DNA of 20,822 nt from assembly GCA_017547395.1 (NCBI GenBank), contig JAFYPS010000173.1, positions 1 through 20,822 on the forward strand. Reading direction: 5' to 3'. This document shows positions 1 to 6,835 of this stretch, in pieces (position 1 is the stretch's first letter; each line of letters begins with the position of its first letter). The position numbers and the translations under genes were made by a program. The DNA comes from Clostridia bacterium (GTDB lineage: Bacteria; Bacillota_A; Clostridia; Oscillospirales; CAG-272). Under the pieces are notes generated by a model that saw only the letters and a program-made list of their open reading frames with translations, was not told where the DNA came from and ran no database searches.

Positions 1-20
1 GATTTGTCTGCAGACAAATC
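1..20. repeat. perfect 20-bp palindrome at the window edge
   Basis: The first 20 bases read the same on both strands (arms GATTTGTCTG / CAGACAAATC). It is followed by AGGCTTTT and lies 27 bases before the start codon of the VanY-like gene. It could be the terminator stem of an upstream gene, since many terminators here are AT-flanked perfect hairpins with a T-run. It could also be an operator in the leader of the gene at 48. The T-run is short (TTTT) and the upstream part is outside the window, so I cannot decide. Confidence 0.55.
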
Positions 21-47
21 AGGCTTTTAACTTAAACCGAGGAATTT

Positions 48-944
48 ATGAAAAAACTGATTTTTCTTCTACTTCTCTACACTGTTCTCTCCTCCTGCGG
101 TGAGACAGTTAACGAAACAGTCGCTGTAACTGAAGAATCAACGGCAGAGGTTACGATTCTTACCGTACCCGAGGTTACTGCCGAAGAGGTAACCACCGTT
201 ATTACAACCGAAGAAACTACAGTAGAAACCACCGCGGTTACAACCACCGAGGCAACTACCGTGGAAACCACTGCCGTTACAACCGCGGCGACCACTGCGG
301 CTCCGGCAGCAGAAACCACCGCGGCAACTACTGCAAAACCCGCACCCGAAAGATCCAACCACGTACCTTCGGTACTTGACGGAGAATATACCTTTGGCGG
401 CGAGCCGGTAATTGAAACTGTAGACGGTTTTACATACGTTAACGGAATTCTCATCATAAACAAAACCTATTCAGTGCCGAAGGACTTTAACCCCAAAGAG
501 CTTCACCCCGATGCAAAAGCGGCATTTGACCTTATGAAAAGCGATGCCGCGGCTGAAGGTATCACGCTGAAAATTATTTCGGGATTCCGCCCGTATTCCC
601 AGCAGGAAAGTACGTATAATAACTATTCCAAGCGCGACGGCAAGGAGCTTGCCGACCGCTACTCCGCACGTCCAGGTCACTCCGAGCATCAGAGCGGACT
701 TGCAATGGACATAAACTCGCTTCGTCAGTCGTTTGGCGAAACGAAAGAGGGACTTTGGCTCGCGAACCATGCCGCGGACTACGGCTTTATAATCCGATAC
801 GGCAAGGACAAGGAAAGCTTCACGGGCTTTATGCACGAGCCATGGCACATCCGTTATCTCGGCACAAACCTTGCAAAAGCAGTGACTGAAAGCGGTCTTT
901 CTCTCGAAGAATATCTCGGCATTACATCCGTTTATCCCGATTAA
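48..944 (+). CDS. VanY-type D-alanyl-D-alanine carboxypeptidase lipoprotein
   Basis: This is a predicted exported zinc peptidase that trims the terminal D-Ala from peptidoglycan stem peptides. Residues 1-17 form a lipoprotein signal ending in the lipobox LSSC (Cys17), so it should be anchored to the outer face of the membrane. Residues about 20-100 are a Thr/Glu/Ala-rich spacer, and the catalytic domain covers about 140-290. Visible family motifs are SGFRPYSQQ (Arg181), SEHQSGLAMD (zinc ligands His214 and Asp221) and EPWHIRYLG (Glu264 base, His267 ligand), so the active site is complete. The ATG at 48 has GAGGA upstream at 39-43. mnmA begins 10 bases after the stop codon, suggesting co-transcription. 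Dipeptidase or endopeptidase activity (VanX- or L,D-type relatives) is less likely but not excluded. No van resistance genes are nearby, so a housekeeping cell-wall role fits better than vancomycin resistance. Confidence 0.9.
   Translation: MKKLIFLLLLYTVLSSCGETVNETVAVTEESTAEVTILTVPEVTAEEVTTVITTEETTVETTAVTTTEATTVETTAVTTAATTAAPAAETTAATTAKPAPERSNHVPSVLDGEYTFGGEPVIETVDGFTYVNGILIINKTYSVPKDFNPKELHPDAKAAFDLMKSDAAAEGITLKIISGFRPYSQQESTYNNYSKRDGKELADRYSARPGHSEHQSGLAMDINSLRQSFGETKEGLWLANHAADYGFIIRYGKDKESFTGFMHEPWHIRYLGTNLAKAVTESGLSLEEYLGITSVYPD
216..284 (+). repeat. 13-residue coding repeat in the Thr-rich spacer
   Basis: Within the VanY-like lipoprotein the unit TTVETTAVTT occurs at residues 57-66 and 70-79, a 39-base period. 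It sits in a longer low-complexity Thr/Glu/Ala stretch. It probably serves as an extended, possibly glycosylated, tether between the lipid anchor and the peptidase domain. Slippage or recombination could change its length. Confidence 0.75.
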
Positions 945-954
945 GGTGTACAAA

Positions 955-1998
955 ATGAAAGAAAAAATACTTGTAGCAATGAGCGGCGGCGTTGACTCGT
1001 CTGTCGCCGCATTGCTTCTTAAAAACAGTGGCTACGACGTATACGGGCTTACTCTTCGCCTCTGCTGCAGTGACCGCTCGATAGGCGAGGAGCAAAACGA
1101 GCTTGATGCGGCAGCAGTTTGCAAAACGCTCGGCATTCCCTTTTACACAGCCGACTACAGAAACGAATTTAAAAACGAGGTTGTCGGCGAGTTTGTCGCA
1201 GCGTACGAGCGCGGCGAAACTCCCAACCCTTGCGTAATATGCAACCGCAAAGTCAAGTTCGAGTTTATGCTCCGTGAGGCAGATAAGCTTGGAATTTCAA
1301 AAATCGCAACGGGACACTATTCAAAAATAATAAACGTAAACGGCAGATATGCAGTTTGCAAGGGCGTTGACGTAAAGAAGGATCAGAGCTATATGCTTGT
1401 AAACCTCTCTCAGGAGCAGCTCTCCCGCACTCTTCTCCCGCTTGGCGGTATGACGAAAGAAGAGATACGCGAATATGCTTTGTCAAACTCTCTCCCCGTA
1501 GCGCATAAAAAAGACAGTCAGGACATATGCTTTATCCCTGACGGTGACTATGCAGGCTTTATTGAAAACTTCACGAAAAAGGAGTATCCCGCCGGAGAGT
1601 TCGTTGATGCAAGCGGCACTGTTCTCGGCACTCACCGCGGAATTATACGCTATACAACCGGACAGAGAAAAGGACTCGGTATTGCATTTTCAACGCCGCT
1701 TTACGTAATTGACAAGGACGTAAAAAGCAACAGAGTTATCCTCGGTGCAAACGATTCTCTTTTCTCGGATGAATGCACCGTAACCGATATAAACGTTCAG
1801 TCGCTCGAAGGCATAACAGAGCCGATACGCGCCCTCGTCAAAGTGCGCTACAGTCACTCTGCGGCTGCGGCTACCGTTTATCCCGAAAAAGAAAAACTGC
1901 GCATAAAATTCGACACCCCGCAGCGCGCAATAACACGCGGCCAGACTGCCGCATTCTACGATGGCGAAATTCTCATCGGCGGAGGAAAAATAGAATAA
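955..1998 (+). CDS. mnmA: tRNA-specific 2-thiouridylase MnmA
   Basis: This cytoplasmic enzyme thiolates the wobble uridine (U34) of Lys, Glu and Gln tRNAs, activating it with ATP and taking sulfur from a persulfide relay. The PP-loop motif SGGVDSS lies at residues 10-16. NPCVICN contains Cys93 and Cys96, and SQDICFIPDGDY contains Cys192; the pair Cys93/Cys192 corresponds to the catalytic cysteines of the family, and all three Cys could also hold an Fe-S cluster as proposed for some members. TTGQRKGLGI near residue 240 is the usual central-domain motif. At 347 aa it has normal family length. I chose the ATG at 955 because AAGGTG (943-948) sits 6 bases ahead. An in-frame GTG at 946 is part of that site. 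The next gene overlaps its stop codon by one base (TAATG). Confidence 0.95.
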   Translation: MKEKILVAMSGGVDSSVAALLLKNSGYDVYGLTLRLCCSDRSIGEEQNELDAAAVCKTLGIPFYTADYRNEFKNEVVGEFVAAYERGETPNPCVICNRKVKFEFMLREADKLGISKIATGHYSKIINVNGRYAVCKGVDVKKDQSYMLVNLSQEQLSRTLLPLGGMTKEEIREYALSNSLPVAHKKDSQDICFIPDGDYAGFIENFTKKEYPAGEFVDASGTVLGTHRGIIRYTTGQRKGLGIAFSTPLYVIDKDVKSNRVILGANDSLFSDECTVTDINVQSLEGITEPIRALVKVRYSHSAAAATVYPEKEKLRIKFDTPQRAITRGQTAAFYDGEILIGGGKIE

Positions 1999-3167
1999 TG
2001 ACTTCTCTTTTGATAAAACTTTTTATTAAAGATAAGAACGGTGTGGCAGACGCTGCCACAAGAAGCGCTTACGGAAAGCTCGCAAGCTTTGTAGGCATCG
2101 TAAGCAACGTTATTTTGTTTGCGGTAAAAATAATCGTCGGTACTCTCAGCGGAAGCGTTTCCATCACCGCAGACGCTGTCAACAATCTTTCTGACGCTTC
2201 GTCAAGCATAATCAGCCTTCTCGGCTTCAAGCTCGCGTCAAAGCCCGCAGACGATGACCACCCGTACGGTCACGCCCGCTATGAATATCTTTCGGGACTG
2301 CTTGTAGCAATTCTCATTATGTATATCGGTATTGAGCTGCTTAAAAGCAGTGTGGGCAAGATTATAGAGCCGACGGCAGTTTCCTTTAGTTGGGTAACTG
2401 TGGCTGTTCTCGCCTTTTCCGTTGTAATAAAGCTCTGGCTTTCGGTTTTCAACAGAAACATCGGCAGGAAAATCAATTCAAAAACACTTATCGCAACGTC
2501 CGTAGACAGCCGTAACGACGTTATTACCACCGCCGCCGTTATCATAGCAATGATAGTTTCGCACTTTATAAACTTTGAACTTGACGGATACGTCGGTACC
2601 GCGGTTGCACTCTTTATTCTCTACAGTGGGTTCGGGCTTGTGCGCGACACGCTTGACCCCATCCTCGGCAAGGCTCCCGATGCGGAGTTTGTAAAAGAAA
2701 TCAAGGGCAAAATCGAAAGCTATGACGGCATACTCGGAACACACGACCTTATGATACACGACTACGGTCCCGCAAACCAGTTTGCAAGCGTTCACGCCGA
2801 GGTAGCTGCAGAGGATGACCCGATAGTTATGCACGATATTATCGACAATATCGAAAGGGAAATCAAGGCGCAGTACGGTCTGCATCTCGTTATACATATG
2901 GACCCTATCGTTACAAAAGACGAAACGGTAAATAAAATCAAGGCTTCCCTTACCGAAAAAATACGCGCCATTGACGACTCTCTCACAATTCACGACCTGC
3001 GCATAGTCGAAGGTCCCACACATACAAATCTCGTTTTCGACTGCGTCGTTCCGCACGGATTTCAAATACCGAACAAGGAGCTTCGCGAAAAGATCCATAA
3101 AGCCGCAAAGGAAATCGATAAAAAACACATCTGCGTTGTAACTATCGAGCATAACTTTGCGGGATAG
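1998..3167 (+). CDS. CDF-family cation efflux protein, Mn-type site, duplicated C-terminal domain
   Basis: This is a cation diffusion facilitator of the inner membrane that exports a divalent metal in exchange for protons. The membrane part (residues about 28-225) carries ITADAVNNLSDASSS, HPYGHARYEYLSG and SVDSRNDVITT. Aligned by eye to FieF-type transporters, the transport site reads Asn62, Asp66, Asp170, Asp174. This N-D-D-D set is reported for manganese exporters (MntE-like), while Zn/Cd/Fe members usually have His or Asp at these places. The soluble part is long: residues 228-305 and 310-389 look like two successive ferredoxin-like C-terminal domains, each ending in a HI(C)VV/HLVIH-like strand. 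The start is the ATG overlapping the mnmA stop, with GGAGG at 1981-1985 (spacing 12). A longer in-frame reading upstream is inside mnmA and is not credible. The DtxR-type regulator follows directly, so metal homeostasis is the likely job. Confidence 0.9.
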   Translation: MTSLLIKLFIKDKNGVADAATRSAYGKLASFVGIVSNVILFAVKIIVGTLSGSVSITADAVNNLSDASSSIISLLGFKLASKPADDDHPYGHARYEYLSGLLVAILIMYIGIELLKSSVGKIIEPTAVSFSWVTVAVLAFSVVIKLWLSVFNRNIGRKINSKTLIATSVDSRNDVITTAAVIIAMIVSHFINFELDGYVGTAVALFILYSGFGLVRDTLDPILGKAPDAEFVKEIKGKIESYDGILGTHDLMIHDYGPANQFASVHAEVAAEDDPIVMHDIIDNIEREIKAQYGLHLVIHMDPIVTKDETVNKIKASLTEKIRAIDDSLTIHDLRIVEGPTHTNLVFDCVVPHGFQIPNKELREKIHKAAKEIDKKHICVVTIEHNFAG

Positions 3168-3170
3168 CAC

Positions 3171-3199
3171 TTGAAAAAAACTTATATCTGTGATAGAAT
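3171..3199 (+). promoter_or_regulatory. sigma-A-type promoter of the DtxR-family gene
   Basis: TTGAAA (3171-3176), a 17-base spacer and TAGAAT (3194-3199) with an extended -10 TG at 3191-3192 lie just after the CDF stop codon. They are at a good distance from the ATG at 3223. The regulator can therefore be transcribed independently of the upstream genes. An imperfect dyad (TATC-TGT-GATA, 3185-3195, with further matches outward) lies between the two boxes and could be an operator. Confidence 0.7.
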
Positions 3200-3222
3200 T
3201 TACAAAAAGCGAGGTGAATCAT

Positions 3223-3588
3223 ATGCATTTGCAGGAATCGGGAGAAATGTACCTTGAAACTATATACGTTCTTTCAAAGAGCGGCTCCGCCGTGCGCTCT
3301 CTTGACGTTGCAGAGCATATGGGCTACTCAAAGCCAAGCGTGAGCCGCGCGGTAAAGCTACTTAAAAACGGTGGCTTTATCACAGTAGACGGTGACGGTC
3401 TGCTTACGCTTACCGACACGGGCAAAGACGTTGCAGAAAAAATTTTCGAAAGACACACGATAATAGCTGCTCTGCTGAAAAAGCTCGGGGTTGATGACGA
3501 AACCGCAACGGAAGATGCCTGCAAGATTGAGCACGCCATCAGCGATAAATCGTTTGAAGCAATTAAAAACTATTTTGAAAAAATATAA
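3223..3588 (+). CDS. DtxR/MntR-family metal-dependent transcriptional repressor
   Basis: This is a small DNA-binding metal sensor that represses metal uptake, or controls efflux, when loaded with Fe(II) or Mn(II). Residues 1-62 form the winged helix-turn-helix (SLDVAEHMGYSKPSVSRAVK is the recognition region). Residues 65-121 form the dimerisation domain. By alignment with DtxR, the primary metal site is Met9, Cys100, Glu103, His104, the iron-type set. MntR proteins have Asp and Glu in place of Met and Cys. Of the ancillary site, His78 is kept but the positions of DtxR Glu83 and His98 are Ala82 and Thr96. The 121-aa protein lacks the SH3-like third domain, as in MntR. I chose ATG 3223 because GAGGTGA (3211-3217) lies 5 bases ahead. 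An upstream in-frame GTG at 3190 falls inside the promoter. The neighbouring CDF exporter is a likely partner in metal control. Confidence 0.88.
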   Translation: MHLQESGEMYLETIYVLSKSGSAVRSLDVAEHMGYSKPSVSRAVKLLKNGGFITVDGDGLLTLTDTGKDVAEKIFERHTIIAALLKKLGVDDETATEDACKIEHAISDKSFEAIKNYFEKI

Positions 3589-3618
3589 AAAAATCCGCTC
3601 TCCCGAGCGGATTTTTTA
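3587..3618. terminator. bidirectional intrinsic terminator
   Basis: The stem AAATCCGCTC (3591-3600) and GAGCGGATTT (3605-3614) encloses the loop TCCC. It has an A-run on the left and a T-run on the right. It lies between convergent genes (DtxR ending at 3588, SGNH protein ending at 3623) and can stop transcription from both sides. Confidence 0.9.
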
Positions 3619-3622
3619 TTTG

Positions 3623-6316
3623 CTACTGTACGGCTTTTGCAAGAAGCATCTTTGCATTATCTTCGGTAAAGAAGCTTGCGTGACCGTAAAAATTCTTTAT
3701 ATATTTTGACTGTGTCTTATCGGCTATTGAGCGAAGCATAGTAAGCGAGTCGCAAAGGCTTACCTTTCCGTCACTGTTAAGATCGCCAAGAGGAATAAAC
3801 TTTACAGTGCCGTTTACGGTAACCTTACCCGTATTCTTCGTCACGTCAATATATCCGACGTCTCTTCCCGACGCAATCGTCGCAAATTCACGAAGTCCGT
3901 CCTTAAAGACTTCTTTATCGGCATTTACCGTTACGGTTCCCGTAAAGTAGTTCTGTCCGACCGCACTGCTTGTAAACGCCTTGTCCGTAACGGTTACGTT
4001 CTTTCCGACGTTGATGGTAAGATTGCCGCCGTACGTTCCGGTAAGCTCAAGTGAATTTGTAAACTTGAGGTTTCCGCCGATAATTGCACCGAAGTTACCG
4101 CCGTTTACGTTAATTACGCAATCCTTGTCAGAGCAGATAGACTCAAGGCTGTTGTACTTGATATTGGTCTTCACGTCGCCGTGGGAAACAATGCCCGCAA
4201 CAATCACAGCCTCGTTACATTTGAAGCTTTCCGTAAAAGTAACGTTGTTATAACCCGCAACAAAGTGAAGCGGAGAAACCGTGCTCTCTACGGTTATGTT
4301 GTCGAAAACCACGTCACAATTGATAAAGATATATTTCGAATTAATTTTAAGAGTTGCGCCTTCGCCGTCACCGACTATGGTAAGCTTATCGATGCTTGAC
4401 GGAATAATGAAGCCTCTTGACGTATCGTCAATATTGTTATAGTTGTACTGTCCGGAAATATGTATAGTTGCCTCTTTTGCCGCCTTGCCGAGTGCTACAG
4501 AAATACACTGGGTGGGATCTTCCTTTGTGCCGGCACCTGCATACTTCGCCTTTGCGTCAACGTAGATATCCGTCATCTCAAAATTTTCTTTAGCGTAAAC
4601 CTTGTTTACGATTGCATCGTAAAGTCGGTCTGCATAAATCGTATATCCGTCCGCGTGCGGATGAAGCATATCGCCGGCGAGAAGCTTATCGTTAAGCGCA
4701 GGCTCAAGCAAGAGCGAATACAAGTCAATATAGGTGCATTTTTTGCCGTCGGCTACAAGTTTTTCAAATACCTTTTCCTGAAGTGCGCGTACAAAAACCG
4801 CCGCAACGTCTCTCGACTCGCGGTAAATTGCGCTTGTTCCGTAAACCATATCGGTTTCGGGGAGTGCTTCATATCCGCTTATAAAATCGGCATATTCTTC
4901 GACAAAACGGTCCTTCATTCCGTACGTGCAAGTGCAGGCAAGCGAGTCGTTCGTGCCAAGTGCAACCACTACGTAGTCTGCATCCGTTTCCTTCATTGAA
5001 AGGGTGTATGCAAGTCCGAGAGTGTATCCGAAATTATCGTAATCCATGATCTTGGTAGCACTGCAGCCATAGTTCGAAACGACTACGTCATGTCCGTTTG
5101 CAACCATTTTTTCAAGGAACTGAGCGGGATACGACTTCTTTTCGAAAGAAAGCTCTTTTCCGATATAGGCGTTGGAGCCCTGAGTAATAGAGTCGCCAAT
5201 GAATGCTATGCGGAGCGGCTCGTCGTATTTTACTGCCTTGCCGTTCACAACGTCAAAGCGCTTGACGGTAACGTTTGCTCCTGCGGGATACGTCAGCGTT
5301 GCTTTCTCGCTCTTACCGGCATACGCCTTTACCTGAGTTGCATCAAGCACAATTCCATCGGCAAGCTTTGCCTTTTTGTCAATGGTGAGAGTATAATTTC
5401 CGCGGAGAAGCTGAGAATAAGTAGCCGCGCTCTGGGTTGCGCTTATCTCAGAGCAATTGAACGTACCGCCCTTTACATTGATAACGGTATTTCCGTCAGC
5501 CGCATAATACTTAGAGTCCGAATTTGTAAACTGCGAGTCTCCGCTCGTACGTACGGACGTCTGACCCAAGTAGCCTTGCGCATAGACGGGAGAATTGAAG
5601 GTACCGCCGTTTATGGTAAGCGTTGCATTGTCTGCAAGGATAGACATACCCGAAACAGATATCGCGCTGTCAAGCTTAAGCGCACTGTCTGCATTAAAGG
5701 AAACACCGTTTCCGAAAGTTCCTCCGTTTATGGTAATGTCAATCGGAGCAGATATAGAACCGAGTATAGCGGAGTAGGTTGCACGGTAGTTGCCGCCTGC
5801 AAAAACACGGAAGGTACCGCCGTCAACCTTGATTGAATAAGGAATAAGCGCGGTTGCCTCCTCATTCATTTTCAGCTCCATAGGATTTTCCTGAACCGTA
5901 CCGTCATCAGTTTCATAAGTAGCTACGCCACCGTAAAAATCGAGGTCGCCTTCAACTGCAAATTTCTCGGTAAAATATACGTTATTGAATCCGCCAAAAA
6001 GCTTTGCGCCTTCACGGCCAGCCTTTACAGGCAAGTCAAAGATTATTGTATTGTTATTTGTATTTTTTGCAAAGGACACGTCACCAAGGAAGGTAAGAGC
6101 CTTACCCGTTATAGTAATATCACCATTCTGATCCGGAATTTTCATACCGCTTGGAACAGTGGCTTCCTCCTCAACGACTATAGTTCCTCCCTCTCCTTTC
6201 AGCGCAAGCACCGCCGCCTGAAAGCCCGTAGAGGAGTTTACGGATACTGTTGCCGCAGAGACGCTGACACAGAGCAAAACTGCGATACACAGAAAGAAAA
6301 AAATCCTGTTTTTCAT
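3623..6316 (-). CDS. secreted SGNH hydrolase between beta-solenoid regions, with dockerin-like tail
   Basis: This is an 897-aa exported esterase-like protein. Residues 1-22 are a signal peptide (cleavage near VSAA). Residues about 25-360 are beta-solenoid-like, with recurring GGTF motifs at about 166, 198, 237 and 283. Residues 366-570 are an SGNH/GDSL hydrolase: IAFIGDSITQG (Ser376), a Gly in VSNYGCSA, LGTNDS (Asn456) and GDMLHPH (Asp549, His552), so the catalytic set is complete. Residues 580-835 are a second beta-solenoid with a GGNF motif and a GTKEDPTQCISVALGKA lead-in. Residues 844-897 resemble a dockerin: loop 1 is perfect (Asp845, Asn847, Asp849, Ser853, Asp856), but loop 2 has lost its Asp ligands (Asn875, Tyr877, His879). 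The ATG at 6316 has AAGGTGG 7 bases upstream. SGNH enzymes of this kind often deacetylate polysaccharides, but the substrate cannot be told from sequence. The gene has its own promoter and ends at a shared terminator. Confidence 0.87.
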   Translation of the reverse strand: MKNRIFFFLCIAVLLCVSVSAATVSVNSSTGFQAAVLALKGEGGTIVVEEEATVPSGMKIPDQNGDITITGKALTFLGDVSFAKNTNNNTIIFDLPVKAGREGAKLFGGFNNVYFTEKFAVEGDLDFYGGVATYETDDGTVQENPMELKMNEEATALIPYSIKVDGGTFRVFAGGNYRATYSAILGSISAPIDITINGGTFGNGVSFNADSALKLDSAISVSGMSILADNATLTINGGTFNSPVYAQGYLGQTSVRTSGDSQFTNSDSKYYAADGNTVINVKGGTFNCSEISATQSAATYSQLLRGNYTLTIDKKAKLADGIVLDATQVKAYAGKSEKATLTYPAGANVTVKRFDVVNGKAVKYDEPLRIAFIGDSITQGSNAYIGKELSFEKKSYPAQFLEKMVANGHDVVVSNYGCSATKIMDYDNFGYTLGLAYTLSMKETDADYVVVALGTNDSLACTCTYGMKDRFVEEYADFISGYEALPETDMVYGTSAIYRESRDVAAVFVRALQEKVFEKLVADGKKCTYIDLYSLLLEPALNDKLLAGDMLHPHADGYTIYADRLYDAIVNKVYAKENFEMTDIYVDAKAKYAGAGTKEDPTQCISVALGKAAKEATIHISGQYNYNNIDDTSRGFIIPSSIDKLTIVGDGEGATLKINSKYIFINCDVVFDNITVESTVSPLHFVAGYNNVTFTESFKCNEAVIVAGIVSHGDVKTNIKYNSLESICSDKDCVINVNGGNFGAIIGGNLKFTNSLELTGTYGGNLTINVGKNVTVTDKAFTSSAVGQNYFTGTVTVNADKEVFKDGLREFATIASGRDVGYIDVTKNTGKVTVNGTVKFIPLGDLNSDGKVSLCDSLTMLRSIADKTQSKYIKNFYGHASFFTEDNAKMLLAKAVQ

Positions 6317-6352
6317 TTCAAAACCACCTTTTAAAGTTTTATTAACAAATAT

Positions 6353-6381
6353 ATTATATCTTTTTGCCGCTGATAATTCAA
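6353..6381 (-). promoter_or_regulatory. promoter of the SGNH hydrolase gene
   Basis: On the minus strand, TTGAAT (6381-6376), a 17-base spacer and TATAAT (6358-6353) lie about 37 bases before the start codon at 6316. This is a near-consensus sigma-A promoter. The ribosome binding site AAGGTGG (6330-6324) follows in the short leader. Confidence 0.75.
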
Positions 6382-6400
6382 CCGTTTAAGCCAATATTTT

Positions 6401-6419
6401 GTTGCACCGTTGTTGCACC
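6401..6419 (-). promoter_or_regulatory. 11-base-period direct repeat upstream of the SGNH promoter
   Basis: GGTGCAAC (minus strand) occurs twice, at 6419-6412 and 6408-6401, exactly 11 bases apart. That is one helical turn, about 20-38 bases upstream of the -35 box. This spacing and position fit an activator binding on one face of the DNA. No regulator is identified, and two 8-base copies could arise by chance. Confidence 0.35.
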
Positions 6420-6438
6420 TCGATTTATCTGACAAACC

Positions 6439-6464
6439 AAAAAGGACTGCAAATGCAGTCCTTT
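6439..6464 (-). terminator. intrinsic terminator of the first GH43 gene
   Basis: The stem AAAGGACTGC (6441-6450) and GCAGTCCTTT (6455-6464) encloses an AAAT loop. It is followed on the minus strand by a run of five T. It lies directly after the stop codon of the GH43-stalk gene. Confidence 0.88.
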
Positions 6465-6469
6465 TCGTT

Positions 6470-6835
6470 TTATTTTACTAAAGTTGCGGTCTTTGTCGCA
6501 TCATCCCAAGACACCGTTGCGCCGAGGTTTTCTGCAACAACTCTTACTGGAAGGTAGGTGCGGCTGTTTTCAATGAAAGCAGGAGAGTCAAGTGCGATTT
6601 CCTTGCCGTTTACCTTAGCGGTGGCAGCACCGATAACGATTTCGATGGTGGCATCTGCGCTCTTCACGGTAACTGTCTTTGTTGCGTCATCCCAACCGAC
6701 TGTCGCACCGAGATTCTCCGCTACAAAGCGTACGGGGAGCATGGTGCGGCTATTGCGGATAATGGGTGCCGCATCAAGAGTCTTGCTTTCACCGTTAACA
6801 AATGCGGTAAGAGAGTCAATTGTCATCTTTATCTC
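6470..6835 (-). repeat. stalk-domain DNA repeat, copy 1 (inverted)
   Basis: This 366-base segment encodes residues 579-699 of the GH43 protein. It is closely similar in DNA to 18324-18689 and to 20547-20822, which lie in the opposite orientation. At protein level, copy 1 and the 18324 copy differ at only about seven of about 120 residues. The catalytic parts of the carrying genes are far more diverged or unrelated. Confidence 0.9.

Noticed and set aside
216..300. short regular repeats that could suggest a CRISPR-like array
   Set aside because: The repeats are in frame, imperfect, without unique spacers of constant length, and encode a Thr-rich linker.
138..463. minus-strand open frames over the Thr-rich spacer, giving Val/Ala- or Gly/Cys-rich translations
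   Set aside because: Low-complexity ACC/ACT/GAA repeats keep other frames open. There is no start signal, and the plus-strand lipoprotein explains the sequence.
48..944. vancomycin-resistance (vanY) cluster
   Set aside because: Only the carboxypeptidase domain is shared. No VanH, VanA, VanX or VanRS-type genes are nearby; the neighbours are mnmA and metal-homeostasis genes.
5090..5836. 248-codon open frame on the plus strand, antisense to the SGNH gene
   Set aside because: It lies entirely opposite a long protein with clear catalytic motifs and has no ribosome binding site. Its translation has biased, Cys/Arg-rich composition typical of an antisense shadow.
6470..6835. annotation of the C-terminal module as a copper amine oxidase
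   Set aside because: Only the N-terminal-like stalk fold is present, as two repeats. The catalytic oxidase domain and its cofactor Tyr are absent, so no oxidase activity should be inferred.
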